A stretch of 64,000 nt of DNA from Rhynchopus sp. YZ270_cl-10 (lineage: Eukaryota; Euglenozoa; Diplonemea; Diplonemida; Diplonemidae). This document shows positions 30,265 to 42,320 of this stretch, one piece after another (the stretch's first letter is position 1; each line of letters opens with the position of its first letter). The stretch lies in contig OZ037903.1 of NCBI GenBank assembly GCA_964035575.1, positions 459,001-523,000 on the forward strand, read 5' to 3'. Position numbers and translations under genes: made by a program. Under the pieces are notes generated by a model. It was not told the DNA's origin. It made no database searches and worked only from the letters and a program-made list of their open reading frames with translations.

Positions 30265-30294
30265 ATACCTTCTTTTCTGACGAAAAGAAGGTAT
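30265..30294. repeat. Perfect hairpin
   Basis: 13-bp arms ATACCTTCTTTTC and GAAAAGAAGGTAT with a 4-nt loop. Confidence 0.75.
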
Positions 30295-30943
30295 AGAGGG
30301 TGCTAAAAATGTACCCTTGCTTTTATGTTTGTTGTAAAAAAAAAAACAACAGAAGACAGGAACATTGTTGATACACATTTACTGCGATCTTTTATCTGCA
30401 GCGGCGTTGTCCACCAAAGCAAAGGAAAATACCCCTACCCTTCTGTTGAAATAACATACGTATGCAAACGACGAACCGAATGCCTTTTTTTTTGTGGTTT
30501 GAAAAACGGGTTCTGCTCACGTTACCATAAGATACCACCGTTCAAGATGCAACCCATACACGGTGAACTGGTCATGGTCAGCATTGTACTGGTTAGTACT
30601 TTGCTTTGAGCAGTGCACTGTGTATATGAGTAGGGTGGGGGTCATGATAAACGTTGTTGCGGTCGTTCTTGTCAAAGTTTATATAATTTTATAAAATAAA
30701 AAAAATTGTGATGAGAAATGGGCAATCCTCTCTGGGAGAAATGCAAACATCTCTTTTCACATTGATGTATCGCGAAGGTAGCTTACCTTAAACTGCGTGT
30801 GTTCCATTTTTTTTCCAATTTTCCTCCAAGGCCAAAACAAAAGAAAAAACAAAAATAAATAAACACACAAATACACCCGCCTTTCATTCACCCTGACACG
30901 AAAAATGTGTAAAGAAAGCAGACCAGGCACTCCGCTAGGTACT

Positions 30944-30972
30944 AAAGTTCTGTTGATTGTCAACAGAACTTT
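30944..30972. repeat. Perfect hairpin
   Basis: 13-bp arms AAAGTTCTGTTGA and TCAACAGAACTTT with a 3-nt loop. Confidence 0.8.
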
Positions 30973-31479
30973 TTGAAAATGGGGAAACAGGCCTTTTGCT
31001 AACTTTGGGATTTTCCCCCTGAATGGCATGATGGTCAAAAAAAAATAATTTCCTGGAAAAAAAGTACATTCCGAGCTTTCCCACCTGGTAAAAGCGGTCG
31101 TCGCGCGCTTCGCGCGCGCCTCCCTGCCAGCCACAGGGTGGAGAGGCGAAGGGTCAGCTTTGCAAGATAACAAAAACGAAATCTAATCCTTTATTAACGG
31201 TGCTTGGTCTGCGCCTTACGTACACTAACCGTACAAAATCAATACGTCTGCCAGAAGCAGGGGCTGTTGCAACGGTTGGGTCACTTTGAAATAACAATGT
31301 CAAATTTTTGCAGCTTGGGTCAAGTTGCATTTCTGGCTGCAAAATGCAAGGGAATTTTTTTAGATATTGTAAAATGGCACCGTAGGCAGGAAGAAAATAG
31401 CGTACAGCGCGAGCGAAGCGAGCGGATTTTTTTTGAGGTATACCTCCGCGAGCGCAGCGAGCAGAAAAATTTTAAGGTG

Positions 31480-31972
31480 CCATCACGCCATCACGCCATC
31501 ATGCCATCATGCCATCATGCCATCATGCCATCATGCCATCATGCCATCATGCCATCATGCCATCATGCCATCATGCCATCATGCCATCATGCCATCATGC
31601 CATCATGCCATCATGCCATCATGCCATCATGCCATCATGCCATCATGCCATCATGCCATCATGCCATCATGCCATCATGCCATCATGCCATCATGCCATC
31701 ATGCCATCATGCCATCATGCCATCATGCCATCATGCCATCATGCCATCATGCCATCATGCCATCATGCCATCATGCCATCATGCCATCATGCCATCATGC
31801 CATCATGCCATCATGCCATCATGCCATCATGCCATCATGCCATCATGCCATCATGCCATCATGCCATCATGCCATCATGCCATCATGCCATCATGCCATC
31901 ATGCCATCATGCCATCATGCCATCATGCCATCATGCCATCATGCCATCATGCCATCATGCCATCATGCCATC
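31480..31972. repeat. 8-bp satellite (ATGCCATC)n
   Basis: About 61 head-to-tail copies of ATGCCATC, almost perfect except the first units, which are ACGCCATC. Because 8 is not a multiple of 3, all three frames read the same octapeptide HHAIMPSC, so the long frames here are not genes. Inverted scraps (GGCATGATGG) lie at 31026, 32028 and 32077, on either side of the array. Confidence 0.95.
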
Positions 31973-32268
31973 TGGGGGGAAATCCCCAGGTGATGGAGAG
32001 CGAAAGCCCTGCCCCACCACCCCCCGTGGCATGATGGTGGCATGATGGAAAAAAAAATAAAAAACGCCCAAAAACGTGGCATGATGGCATGATGGTTAGC
32101 AAAAGGCCTGATGGGGAAAAAAAGAAAAAAAAAAAAGGTTCTGCTAAGTGGTTCAGACCCGTTCTACCTGTCAAAAAAGCTCAGGAGAAGAAGATATGGA
32201 GAGGTGAGTGCTCAAACGTCCCAAAAAAGTCAAAATCGGGCGTTGGTAAAAAAAAAGTTGCGTACCGT

Positions 32269-32281
32269 GCGCCTGCGGCGC
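32269..32281 (-). repeat. GCGCC-loop-GGCGC hairpin with CGGTACGC motif
   Basis: In minus sense GCGCCGCAGGCGC followed by ACGGTACGCAAC and a T run. Same arrangement as at 60425. Confidence 0.65.
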
Positions 32282-32748
32282 AAGCATGTACCCCACCAAC
32301 GTGGACCATCAACAGAATATTTTCAAAATCGGAAATCCTAGCGGAGAGCCTGAAGCAGACAAAAAAAAAAAAAAAAAAAAGTTGATACGATGAAAACCAC
32401 CTCACAATGCTCAGTTAACCATTTACAAGAGAAAATCAACGATTAACACACAGAACATCAACAGATACGCTTCACTGGTCACAATATAGAAGAAAAGAAC
32501 AACAAAGAACAAAGACGTGCCTCTCTCTTGCTGTCCCACATCTTTTCTACAGTGCAGCAAAGTATACTTCACTTTAATCCTCCCCCCCAACACGAGTTCG
32601 GTTTTAGTGCAAAACGTTTTAAAAAAATGCTCCAATTGCCCACCTCCCCACCCCGCCCAATCCCCCCCGTAAGACCTCCCTCCCCACCGTTTCCCTGAGA
32701 TGTATCGACCCTTTATGCTCTGCAGTTTCTCATGATCAGAATAACGTT

Positions 32749-34501
32749 TTACACAATAAGCTGTTTAACACCATCAGCAATGTGCTCCACACCAAGACGA
32801 AACGAAGCCTCGCTCACTGCAATGAAACAAAGCCGGAAGTGCGTTGCCTTGAGAACATTCAAGACACGGTTCCCTACACTATGACACGGACTCACATCGC
32901 CTGAGAGCATGCTTCCACCAGCCTTCGCTTTCCCACCCCAATAGAACTGCCCCCCTTCCGTTAACAGCACTTTCCCCTCAAGCACCCTCTCTAGGTCTGT
33001 CACCGTCAAATGCGAAGGCAGCTCACACCACACAAAGTACCCCGCTACCGGGGCCGTGAAGGTTACCCCCAAAGGTCGGAGGTGTTCGTCTAGAGACGCA
33101 ACAGCAGCGTCTCGCTTTTGGGTAAACTTCTGTGTCAACCCGATGAGGTGTTGTGTTAGTCGTCCATACGCCAAAAGATGTCTTACCACATGAGATGAAA
33201 ATTGACAAAGACAGCCGGAACTCTTAAATATACCCCCAACAGAGGTGATAGTAGACACTACATCCTTAGTAGAATGAACCCAACCCACCCTAAGCCCTGG
33301 TGACAAAATCTTTGACACGCTCGCAATGCTGACAATATTTGTTGCATCAGGCGTCTCCTGCAAAAGCTTTGAAAAGGAGTCTGCCTGGTCTGCCTTCGGT
33401 GCATACGAGAGCATATGATACACCTCGTCTGCGACAATGAAGAACTCACTGCAAACCTGCATAACATTCCGCCGCCGTGCATTGCTCATAGTACGACCAG
33501 TAGGGTTTTGGCCTGTAGAGGGGAGAGGATATAGGGGAACAAAATTGAAATAAACCCTCTCGTGTACAGTGTACATTGGAATATGACTGGTGCATGGGGT
33601 GGACCCAACTATGCAGTCCTATACTGTGGTTTTAGAGGGGCAGAGAAGACCTTTTGATTAAGAGATGAACGTTTTGGTGATATCCCAATACACCCAAGGC
33701 TGCCACGTTGTGTTTCAGAGAAATAAATGGTGATTTTTTAATCGTAAACTCAACTGAAAAAAAACCGGGATCAATCCGAACCTTGAATTTTTGATTGTTT
33801 TTCCACAATAAGAACATACCTGTCGGAATGATGTACAAAAACGTTGGCACCCCATGCTGTTTGACAGCTTCTTCGATGCTTGCCGGGATGGGGCCCCCTT
33901 CATCGCATGCGACCGATACCACTTCGTAGCCATGCGTCTCGAAGATACGCAGTGCGAGATGGTACGTAGGTGTCTCCACAAAGACCAGCTTCTTAGGCTG
34001 CAAAGGCACCTGCTTGGGGGAGGCTGCACCGGGTATATGCGCCATGTGTGGCAGTGTTGAGCAGAGCACATCCAGGGCTTGCGAGGCGCCTCCTGTTACG
34101 ATCAGATTGTCCACCCCGATTGCGTCAACGGAGGACTGTGGGTCGGGCACAATATCGTAGTGGTCGTTAAGGAAGCAGGCAAGCTCGGCCAGCACCTCGG
34201 TGTCTCCTGGGTCAGCACCGTAGTTCAACGCAGCGACAGTCATCTCAGCTGATGCCTCCTGCACCATCTCCAACGGTATGTCCTCTGCAGCCGGGTGACC
34301 TGCCGCAAGGTTGATCACAGGCGTCGCAGGGACGTGTTGCACAGAGCTGCCATCAGACGACCACCCATCCCACATCTCGTTCGCATCTGTGATGTGCTGT
34401 CGCGGGTCGTACTGGTGTGTCTTGTCTTCCATTATCTCCCCTCTACCTGTGGTGGCATGAACGACTTTACAGACTTTCCGCAGCAGAAGCGAACGGTGCA
34501 T
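32749..34501 (-). CDS. PLP-dependent aminotransferase, AadAT/LysN type
   Basis: Exons 33820-34501 and 32749-33512 join in frame (481 aa); donor GTATGT, acceptor CTCTACAG. It is a fold-type I class I/II aminotransferase. Features seen: an alanine/glycine binding loop (VTGGASQALDVLC, residues about 125-137), YIIPTGQNPTGRTMS, IVADEVYHMLSY, PLP-lysine motif SVSKILSPGLRVGW, and Arg in FRLCFIAVSEASF near the end, the carboxylate-binding position. The closest style is 2-aminoadipate/kynurenine aminotransferase and bacterial LysN. Starting from the Met at 34501 adds a basic leader (MHRSLLLRKVCKVVHATTGR), probably mitochondrial; the Met 23 residues later is an alternative start. The intron (33513-33819) carries a family A' element whose tail is about 30 nt from the acceptor. 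Confidence 0.9.
33543..33638 (-). repeat. Family A' element in the aminotransferase intron
   Basis: + strand ATTGAAATAAACCCTCTCGTG then TACAGTGTACATTGG, GACTGGTGCATGGGG and TGGACCCAAC. In minus sense it ends TTTATTTCAAT, about 30 nt before CTCTACAG. Confidence 0.85.
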
Positions 34502-36500
34502 CTGTGGGGGGATGCAGAATGGGAGGAAGAGGAAGAGGGGGAGAGGTGGGGAGTGATCAGAAGGAAGCTAACGTTGCATAGAGCACAGTGTGTTCAGTCG
34601 TCGTACTGGCAGTGCTTCGGAGATCGCACAGTGGTCAGTGGACAGTGAAAGGATCTTCCTTGAACAGGTGAGGCATTTCCTTGTCTTTGATAGTGGAACA
34701 ATCTCCGGAGCGTTTCCCACTGAGTCACGCTATAATCAGACACGCACAGTAGAATTTGCACTCCGTTTCTTCTTTGTTCATAAATAATTGCAAAGCGTAA
34801 GAGGATTTGCGTGATAGGCTTGTTTGCTGTTGATATTAGGTGTTATTTTGTATGTTGTGTCAGTCCATCGAACCATTGAAGAAAGTTATCCTCATGCGCA
34901 AAAGCAGTTGGTAATGTAGCTGTAAATTGTATCATCATGTGCAAGAGGAAGGAAGGGGAAAGTGTGCGTGTTGTCTCAGCCAGGGATAACTGTCAAGAAT
35001 GGGTAGAATCAAAAAGACCTCGTTTCTCGAGGCTTTCATAAGGGGAAAGAAGAATCTTAGGATAGGTTGTCATCATGAACTGCAGGGTGTGGAGGCGACA
35101 CAGCGAACACCAACATCTCCGGAGCGTTTCCCACTGAGTCACGCTATAAGCAGACACGCACAGTAGAATTTGCACTCCGTTTCTTCTTCTTCGCACACAA
35201 AATCGACCTGTCAGTAAGACCCATCGAACAGATGAAAGTATCCTCAAGCAAAGCTGTCAGTTCTAGTAGCTGGTAGATATGTTTCATCATTTGCGGAACA
35301 GTTTTGTGTCAGGAGTGAAGGAAAGTCAGGAACAGTTGATAAAAAAAGAGGGTGCGAAGGGAGGGAGGGTTGTGCGTGGTTTGTTTGTTTGATTTCCTTC
35401 CTTTGAACACCACTGCTTCGTTACTTGTGTAAACACACAATCATGAAAGAGCGACACAAAAAGAAGGTTCAGCAAAAGAGACGGGGGAGAGGGTGAAGGG
35501 TGGGTGGCGTAAAGAGATGCAAGAAGGAAGCACCGTGTGAAGGTTGCATGTGCAACAGAACAAGACATGCCGCCGATAAAACGTGACACGTCTTCAACAC
35601 CCGTGCGTGACACACTGCCGATAGTACTCGGCTGTGTGGCGTATCTTGCAGGGCTCCTCTTCCCTTCCACAAAAGGAGGTGGGGGATGAGGAGCAACGAG
35701 AGAGGAGGAAAAGGGAAAAGAAAAAGAAACAGAAACCGAAAAGGGGAGAAAAAGAGGGAAAAGACGGAAAAGGAAAAAGAAAATGGGACATAAAAAGATT
35801 GAAAAGACGAATGAACCTCAAAGGCACACACATCTTGTATAAACACAAATGGAACAGGTTTGCCTTGGCAATGCCGAAGGGATACTATGTCGTTACGCGC
35901 ACTCGCTCGCCAGACTCAATCAGTCTTGAGTCACAAAAACTCTCCTTCAGTTTAAACCCACGCGATCTGATCAACCCAAACACACAGAAACACGTAAAAT
36001 ATCAGCTGCAAACACAAAAGGGGCCAAAGAGAGCTGTTTCACGCTGTCAAATGTGCCAAAAACACTGCTGTTCTCAGACAAAACAACGTAACACTAACAA
36101 ACAGGCCTGCTATTCTGAATGAATCTGAGAGGGTTTAAAACCAAAAAGAGAGACAACAAAAAGGAGTTGGAGATGAGGGAGAAGGGGGGTGGGATATCTT
36201 AAAAATGAATCTGAGAGAGAGACAGACTTCGCTGGGAAACACATAACATGTGCCCAACGAAATACACAAACCAAAGATGATGCTGACATAACTTTTGACC
36301 ATTGATCCATCAGGTGTTGTTTTGATCGTTAAAACAACAACGAGAAAAGGTTTTATTTTAAGTTTTTTTTTCAGGTTCGCTTATTTTCGTTTTTTTTTGT
36401 ATTTTCGTTCCACACACAACAAAAGATGGTTATTCTTTTGAAATGAGTTATTTTTCTTCTTCTTTCTTGTTCTTCATTGCGTCTTCAGACGATGAACAAA
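34502..36500. repeat. Alpha/beta repeats and left part of segmental duplication, copy 2
   Basis: 34540-34780 holds truncated scraps of the composite (GTGATCAGAAGG..., ATCTCCGGAGCGTTTCCCAC...). Beta lies at about 34860-34936 and alpha at 35211-35290. From 35003 the sequence matches position 1 onward. 35294-36500 is the ICL 3' flank, as in copy 1, with small indels. No gene seen. Confidence 0.8.
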
Positions 36501-39177
36501 TCAAGCGGACTTGGCGGGGACATCGTCATCGAAGATGAAGTCAGGGGTCTTGGGCTCACCAAGGGAGCTGGCGTACTTCTTGGGCCTGGAGGCCGGGGGG
36601 TCCTCGTGCTCCTGCTCGTGGACAGCAGCCTTGGTGTCCTTGAACTGGTCCTCAGTGACACCCTTGCTCATGATCCCGGTCGAGGTGAGGTTGTTGAGGA
36701 GACCAGACTGGAAGTCGACGACCTGGGCACCGCTCCACTTCTGGTGGGTGAGGGTCTCGACGTCGTGCTCGCGCTCCTGGCGCTGGATCTTCTCGACGTA
36801 GGCACGCATGCCACGCTGCTCGTAGTCCTTCGTGAAGAGGTCGACCATGAGGGCGTTGCTGTGGAGCCCGGCCAGGGTGCAGAACTGCCAGACGAATCCG
36901 AACTTGCCGATGTCGCGGGAGAAGGACTCCATCTCGGCGTCGCTCAGGCCAGACACGTCCCAGTTGAAGGAGGGGGACAGGTTGTAGGCAAGGAACTGCT
37001 TCGGGGACACGCTGTGCACGCCGTCCGCGAAGCGCTTCGCCTGTGCCACGTTCGGTGTGTCTGTCTCCATCCAGATCAGGTCGGCGTGCGGGGCGAAGGC
37101 CTTTCCGCGCTGGATGCACAGGTCAATTCCGCTCAGCACACGGTAGAACCCCTCACGGGTGCGGGGCTTGTACCACGACCAGTACAGCTCCACGCCAAGG
37201 TCACGTGCCAGCTCACGCTGCTCCACGTGTCCCAGGTCCTTGTAGTTCGCGTCCCAAGTCTTCAGTGCGTCCGCAATGTTCGCCTCCGTCTTCCCCAGGG
37301 CCTTGATCTCCTCCGTCACAGCCTCACCAAAGGTCACAATGTTTGCCTTCTCACCCCACAGCGTCTGTGCCTTCATCATCTCCTCGGGGCTCATCTTCGC
37401 CTTCTCCATGTCACGCAGTGCGTCCGTCAGGTTCGGCAGGTCCTTGTTCCGTGTCCCCATGATGAACGGGTGGTCACGCGGGTCAATGTTGTTGTCCAGG
37501 AACTGCGCAGAGTCTGCGTCCGTCCGTCCCACCACCATCGTCTGTGCCCCCATCACGTCCATCTGCAGACGTGCCGCCTTCAGACGCTCGCAGTGCTCCT
37601 GGATCGACACCAGCACCTTCCCTCCCATGTGTCCACACTTCTTCGTCCCTGCCTTCTGGTCCTCCAAGTGGATACCCGCCGCACCCGCCTCCACCATCAG
37701 CTTCGCCAGCTTCATCACCGCCGACGTTCCTCCGTGTCCGGTGTCTCCGTCAGCAATGATCGGCTTGAAGTAGTCCACAATCGGTGTCGCACGGCGCTGC
37801 TCCTCCGTCATCATCGAACGTGCAAGCGTCTGCTTCCTGTCGTGGAACATCAGCGCACGGAACAGCTCGTCCACCTTGTTCGGCACAGTGTTCATCGGGT
37901 AGTCCGCCAGGTCCGGACCGGGCTCGTTCGTGGTCGAGCACATGCTCGACGACTGCCACCCGCTCACGTAGATTGTCTTCAGGTACTTCGCCATCTGCGT
38001 CACCTGCACAGTGTCCGTGCACCCAAACGTCCACGTCGTGTCCGCCGTCTTGAAGTTCTTGTCAAACGTGGACCACGCCTTTGCCGCCACCTCGTTCGAC
38101 AGGTGGTAGCGCTTCGTCGTCTCCGGGAACGACCCACGCAGCATCGCCACGTCACGCGCCGTCCACGACCGCTCCGTCTTGTGGAAACGCGGCAGGTCAA
38201 AGAACGCCTGCACCTTCGCCGTCTCCTCCTCAAGCGACAGTGCCTCAGAGTCACCGCCAAACGCACGCCGGCTCTGTGCCAGCACACGCTTCGACGACTG
38301 TCTTGTTGCCGACTGCATTTTAGAGTTTTGGTTTTTGTGAGAGTTTCTGTGGGTGTGGTGTGTTGTGTGAGAGTGGGGAGTGATGTGTGGTGGTGCTGAT
38401 GTGAAGTGCAACACCCATGTATTGTCAGTAAGACCCATCGAACAGATGAAAGTATCCTCAAGCAAAGCTGTCAGTTCTAGTAGCTGGTAGATATGTTTCA
38501 TCATGTGCATGGGGTGGAGCTGTGCCGCGAACATCGTGTGGTGTATCTCCCCAACAAGCGAAGCCTAATATGGCACAAGACAGCACACATCAGGTATTGG
38601 ATGCGGGTGGACACTGCAAAGGAAAGTGTGTTGTTGTGGTGTGTGTTGTGTCAGTCCATCGAACCATTGAAGAAAGTTATCCTCATGCGCAAAAGCAGTT
38701 GGTAATGTAGCTGTAAATTGTATCATCATGTGCAAGAGGAAGGAAGGGGAAAGTGTGCGTGTTGTCTCAGCCAGGGATAACTGTCAAGAATGGGTAGAAT
38801 CAAAAAGACCTCGTTTCTCGAGGCTTTCATAAGGGGAAAGAAGAATCTTAGGATAGGTTGTCATCATGAACTGCTCCGTTTTGCTGCAGGAAAGCAATAC
38901 AAGAAGGCAACCATGTAACTGCATCAACGTTGCGACCACAAGGGTTGTGTAGGAGATGGATAGTGATCAGAAGGAATCCAACTTTGCATAGAGCACAGTG
39001 TGTCTCGTCGTACAGGCAGTCCGGTGTGTTCTGAGTCATCATGTGTCGAGGAAGAGTGGGGGTGGAGAAGAGGATGCAAGGGAGGGAAAGGTGTTCAGTA
39101 AGACCCATCGAACAGATGAAAGTATCCTCAAGCAAAGCTGTCAGTTCTAGTAGCTGGTAGATAATGTTTCATCATTT
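35003..39177. repeat. Segmental duplication, copy 2
   Basis: Second copy of 1-4160, direct orientation. Its right end is the alpha unit at 39097-39177, after which the two loci diverge. The left flank inside the window shows that the alpha/beta composite continues past the match, so duplication by exchange between dispersed composites is likely. Confidence 0.9.
36501..38318 (-). CDS. Isocitrate lyase, copy 2
   Basis: 605 aa, identical to copy 1 except Gln for Arg in the N-terminal leader. The active-site KKCGHMGGK is conserved. Of about eight coding differences seven are silent, so both copies look functional and under purifying selection or very recent. The promoter-proximal 100 bp and alpha unit are also duplicated, so both copies are probably regulated alike. 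The C-terminus is KSA, with no PTS1. Confidence 0.95.
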   Translation of the reverse strand: MQSATRQSSKRVLAQSRRAFGGDSEALSLEEETAKVQAFFDLPRFHKTERSWTARDVAMLRGSFPETTKRYHLSNEVAAKAWSTFDKNFKTADTTWTFGCTDTVQVTQMAKYLKTIYVSGWQSSSMCSTTNEPGPDLADYPMNTVPNKVDELFRALMFHDRKQTLARSMMTEEQRRATPIVDYFKPIIADGDTGHGGTSAVMKLAKLMVEAGAAGIHLEDQKAGTKKCGHMGGKVLVSIQEHCERLKAARLQMDVMGAQTMVVGRTDADSAQFLDNNIDPRDHPFIMGTRNKDLPNLTDALRDMEKAKMSPEEMMKAQTLWGEKANIVTFGEAVTEEIKALGKTEANIADALKTWDANYKDLGHVEQRELARDLGVELYWSWYKPRTREGFYRVLSGIDLCIQRGKAFAPHADLIWMETDTPNVAQAKRFADGVHSVSPKQFLAYNLSPSFNWDVSGLSDAEMESFSRDIGKFGFVWQFCTLAGLHSNALMVDLFTKDYEQRGMRAYVEKIQRQEREHDVETLTHQKWSGAQVVDFQSGLLNNLTSTGIMSKGVTEDQFKDTKAAVHEQEHEDPPASRPKKYASSLGEPKTPDFIFDDDVPAKSA

Positions 39178-40633
39178 TGAAAGGTAGATAGGATACTGCG
39201 ACAATAAAAGGCTTTCTTTTTTTTTGGGTTTATTCCGCTTTTCCCTGATCTCGGGTTTCTTTTTCTTTTTCCCCCCGTCTCTTTTGCATCTTTTTGTCGT
39301 TCGCTTGATATATAATCTTCTTCTTCTCTTTTTTTGGTTCGCATATAACTTTTTTACTGGGTATGGATCTACTTGTATTGTGCACTATGGCCGGAGACTT
39401 GGTACGTTTTTTTTTTCTTTTGTTCTTCTTTGTAATGTTCTGTTATGAAAGTGGCACATGCTACACTATCACAAACAACAGAACAGTTTCAAAGTAACAT
39501 TCGTTATGCTCGGACGAGAAAGAGTCACGTGTACAGTGTGTGCAAAACTCAAGACAAACGTATCAGGGAAAACAATACCAATGATGCATAAAAAAAACAA
39601 AGTAACGTTGAAGGAATGCACTAATGGACGCACAAATCCTCACAAAGGGGAGAAAAAAACGGCCTCTCATCGATTGTTCGGTACCACAGTGAAAAAAAAA
39701 AGGCAAGACACAAAATACATAATAAAACAAAAGTCTGCGGACGTAGATGGATTTGGATTCGCAGAGAGATTAAAGAAAAATAAGAACCTTACACATGAAT
39801 GACTAAGGCTCATTTCCTGTCTCCCTTGTACGAACAAAAAAAAAAATCCAAAAAGGAAACTAGAAAACTAGAAAACTAGAAAAGGAAAAGAAAAAGACGG
39901 CTTGCATTATCTCGCTTTCTTCCGCGTTAATTGCAACGTGAACGGGGATCATGACGGTGGATAAAGGAGGTGAGAGTGGGGGAGCACACAGGTCGAAAGC
40001 CGCAGACTCTGTGCGTTTCCATCTGTTTCCTCTTATTTTGAAGGAAATATCATAAAAAAAATAAAAAAAAAATACAGACAAATGGAATTGTGCTCTCCAC
40101 CCCACTCTCTGCCTCCCTTATCTTATTTTTCCCACCTTTTTTTTTTGGAAAAGGATGATTTATTTTTTCCTATGACAGTTTCTATGTATGTTGTCTCCTC
40201 TTATTACTAGGCAAAATCGTAGCAAATATGATTTCTTTTTATATAAGATACGATGGCCTGGGGTTAACTCGTTCGAAGGACGTAATTTGAGGTGATTGAC
40301 AAAAAAAAAGGGGGGGATGGGAAGGGGTTTTTGTGGGAGTATTGGTGGTTATGGGGGAGGGAGTGATCAACTCCAACGCTGATCAATAAAAAACAAAAAT
40401 CAAAATCAAAAAAGGGGAGAGAAAAAAAACACCAACAAAAAAATACAATACAATGAGCAACGAAGTTCCACCTGTGTTTGCCCCTCACGAAAATGAAGTG
40501 CACACCACTTGGGGGGGGGTCCTCTGTCATTTTTTATTTTATTTTTTTTGTTGAGAACGGGGTCAAAAATGAAGGTGCTTTCTTACAGCACGCCTCTAAA
40601 GAAGAGGAGAAGGGAGAGAAGGGTAGGGGCATA

Positions 40634-40698
40634 AAAGAGAAGTTGAAAGCGCAAACGCCGCACCGTTCATGGGAGTGACGTAGGCACTGTCATAAAAT
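40634..40698 (-). repeat. Family B element
   Basis: + strand GTTGAAAGCGCAAACGCCGC then ACCGTTCATGGGAGTGACGT and AGGCACT. In minus sense GGCGTTTGCGCTTTCAAC then CTTCTC and a pyrimidine tract. Confidence 0.75.
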
Positions 40699-40944
40699 GA
40701 TAAACAAGACAGCCTCTAACAAAAGGAGAAGGCGCAATTTTTGTTTTCTTGTGTTTCCTTTTTCGCCAAATGTGTTTTAATATTTGGTAGTTGTGTCCAT
40801 GCATTTTTTAAAAAAATGTTTTTTGAAAAATTGCTTTGGTTACGAGGCTTCCCTCTAGACACCAGGGCATACCAAGCTCAAACAAGACTGAACTTTACAC
40901 TATCTTAAAGCACAGCAGAGAGCTTGGAGACAAAAAAAAGTGAA

Positions 40945-40976
40945 GCTATTAATGCAGGCACCTCCCGTTGACCCAC
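40945..40976 (-). repeat. Family E repeat
   Basis: GCTATTAATGCAGGCACCTC then CCGTTGACCCAC, near-identical to 15474-15505. Confidence 0.7.
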
Positions 40977-41370
40977 AAAGCACAAAAAAAATATGACCAA
41001 TGGGCACACATTTTTTTTTTGTCAATCACTTTTTCTTTTTTAAAAAGAAGCAATTTGGTTCACAACAAATATCGACACATGGATACTCAAAATATAAAAG
41101 TGCATTTCATTGTTTAGATAAAGACACACTTTAAAAAAAAAAATGTTGTTTTGAGCAAAGTTGTTAAGGGGAGGGGGATAAAGTCAAGAAACTTCACATC
41201 CCTTTTAAAAAAGAAATACTTTGTGTTACGTAAAGATGGGCTGAAAAAAAAAAGTTATGGGGTGTACCCGAAACCCGTTCTGTGGCTGGCCTAACGTAAT
41301 AGACTATACTACAGAGACGGGGTTTGAGGGAACTATGGGAAATCAAAATGAAAAAAAATAGAAAAGAAAC

Positions 41371-41415
41371 TTTGAAACCATGAATGAGCCTCACTGGACA
41401 CAATACATCTTTCAA
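41371..41415 (-). repeat. Family A-like element, diverged
   Basis: + strand TTTGAAACCATGAATGAGCC then TCACTGGACACAATACATC. GATG/CATG outer pairing remains, but the loop reads CCAGTGAG in minus sense. A similar CTTCACTGGTCACAATAT lies near 32469. Confidence 0.5.
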
Positions 41416-42276
41416 GTTTCAAAAAAAAATAAACTGGAACATAAAAGCAACAGGAAGGGGAAAAACGGGAAAAAGAGACAGAAATGGGATGGACAAAAAA
41501 AAAGACTTCAAAAAAAAAATGGAGAAAATAACGAATGCTGCAGCTTTGTGACCCTTGTAAGAGCGAGTAAGCTAGCAAACATTCTTTTGCAAAACGTTTT
41601 TTTTTGGTGATCTCTTGTGATCACCGCGTTTCAATTTTTTTTTTTGTTTTTGTTTTTGTTTTATCTTTTATTTTGAAAGCGTCTTTGTGTCTTTTTAAAA
41701 AAATGGTTGGAAGATGACTTGCCTCATGGGCGAGGTGCATATCTTTAACAAAGAGTTTGCACAATTTTGTTCTCTGAAGGAAGATGTTTTTTTTGAAAGA
41801 AAGCTAGCAAAAGAAAATAACTACTGCTGTGCGTTGAAAAGTATCGAAACTTTGTTTTTTTTTTTTTTTTTTTTCGTTATGAAACAGACAAATATAGACA
41901 AAAAAAAATCCTCAAAGGACCGCAAATCTTTCCAAAAAAGAGGAGATAAACCCACGGATTGCACTCATATTATCAGAATGCAATTTTTTTTCGGTTACAT
42001 ATTTGTTTTTTTATTATTTTTTTTTAAAGTATCGACACATCACTATGTCAAAAAAAGAGAGAAAAACCCTGCTCTGTATAAAACACTAACACCTTTTTGA
42101 AAAGGTTCGGGAGTTGTACAGATACATGGAATTTTGTGTTTCTTTTTTTGCTTTTTTTTTTGCTTGATTTTTGTTTTTTTGGAAAGAAGACCGTCAACGG
42201 GAGCACCGATAAATCGATTCCTCGTTTGAACAATCTGCCGTAGAATGGGGGGGGGGAATTCAAGAAGAAGGGAAAA

Positions 42277-42320
42277 GTTTATCAAATGAACCTAAGCCTC
42301 TCATGTTTGATCATCTAGAT
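42277..42320 (-). repeat. Family A hairpin
   Basis: + strand TTTATCAAATGAACCTAAGC then CTCTCATGTTTGATCATC. In minus sense loop ATGAGAG and tail TGATAAAC. Confidence 0.7.

Larger units (their letters stand above)
29226..32748. other. Gene-free 3.5 kb of mixed repeats
   Basis: From the MMSDH start: two A' copies (29269-29358, 29366-29462), a family A-like hairpin at 30061, perfect short hairpins at 30265 and 30944, a GCGCGC-TTC-GCGCGC hairpin near 31095, and a foldback around the palindrome GAGGTATACCTC (31374-31485). Then an 8-bp satellite, inverted scraps of that satellite (31026, 32028, 32077), and a CGGTACGC-type hairpin (32269-32281). I find no gene with supported exons here. Confidence 0.6.

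Noticed and set aside
31480-31972. Regular array that might be taken for a CRISPR.
   Set aside because: The unit is 8 bp with no spacers, in a eukaryotic nuclear context.
31204-32045. Long open frames made of the octapeptide HHAIMPSC.
   Set aside because: They arise because an 8-bp tandem repeat gives the same peptide in all three frames; there is no other coding sign.
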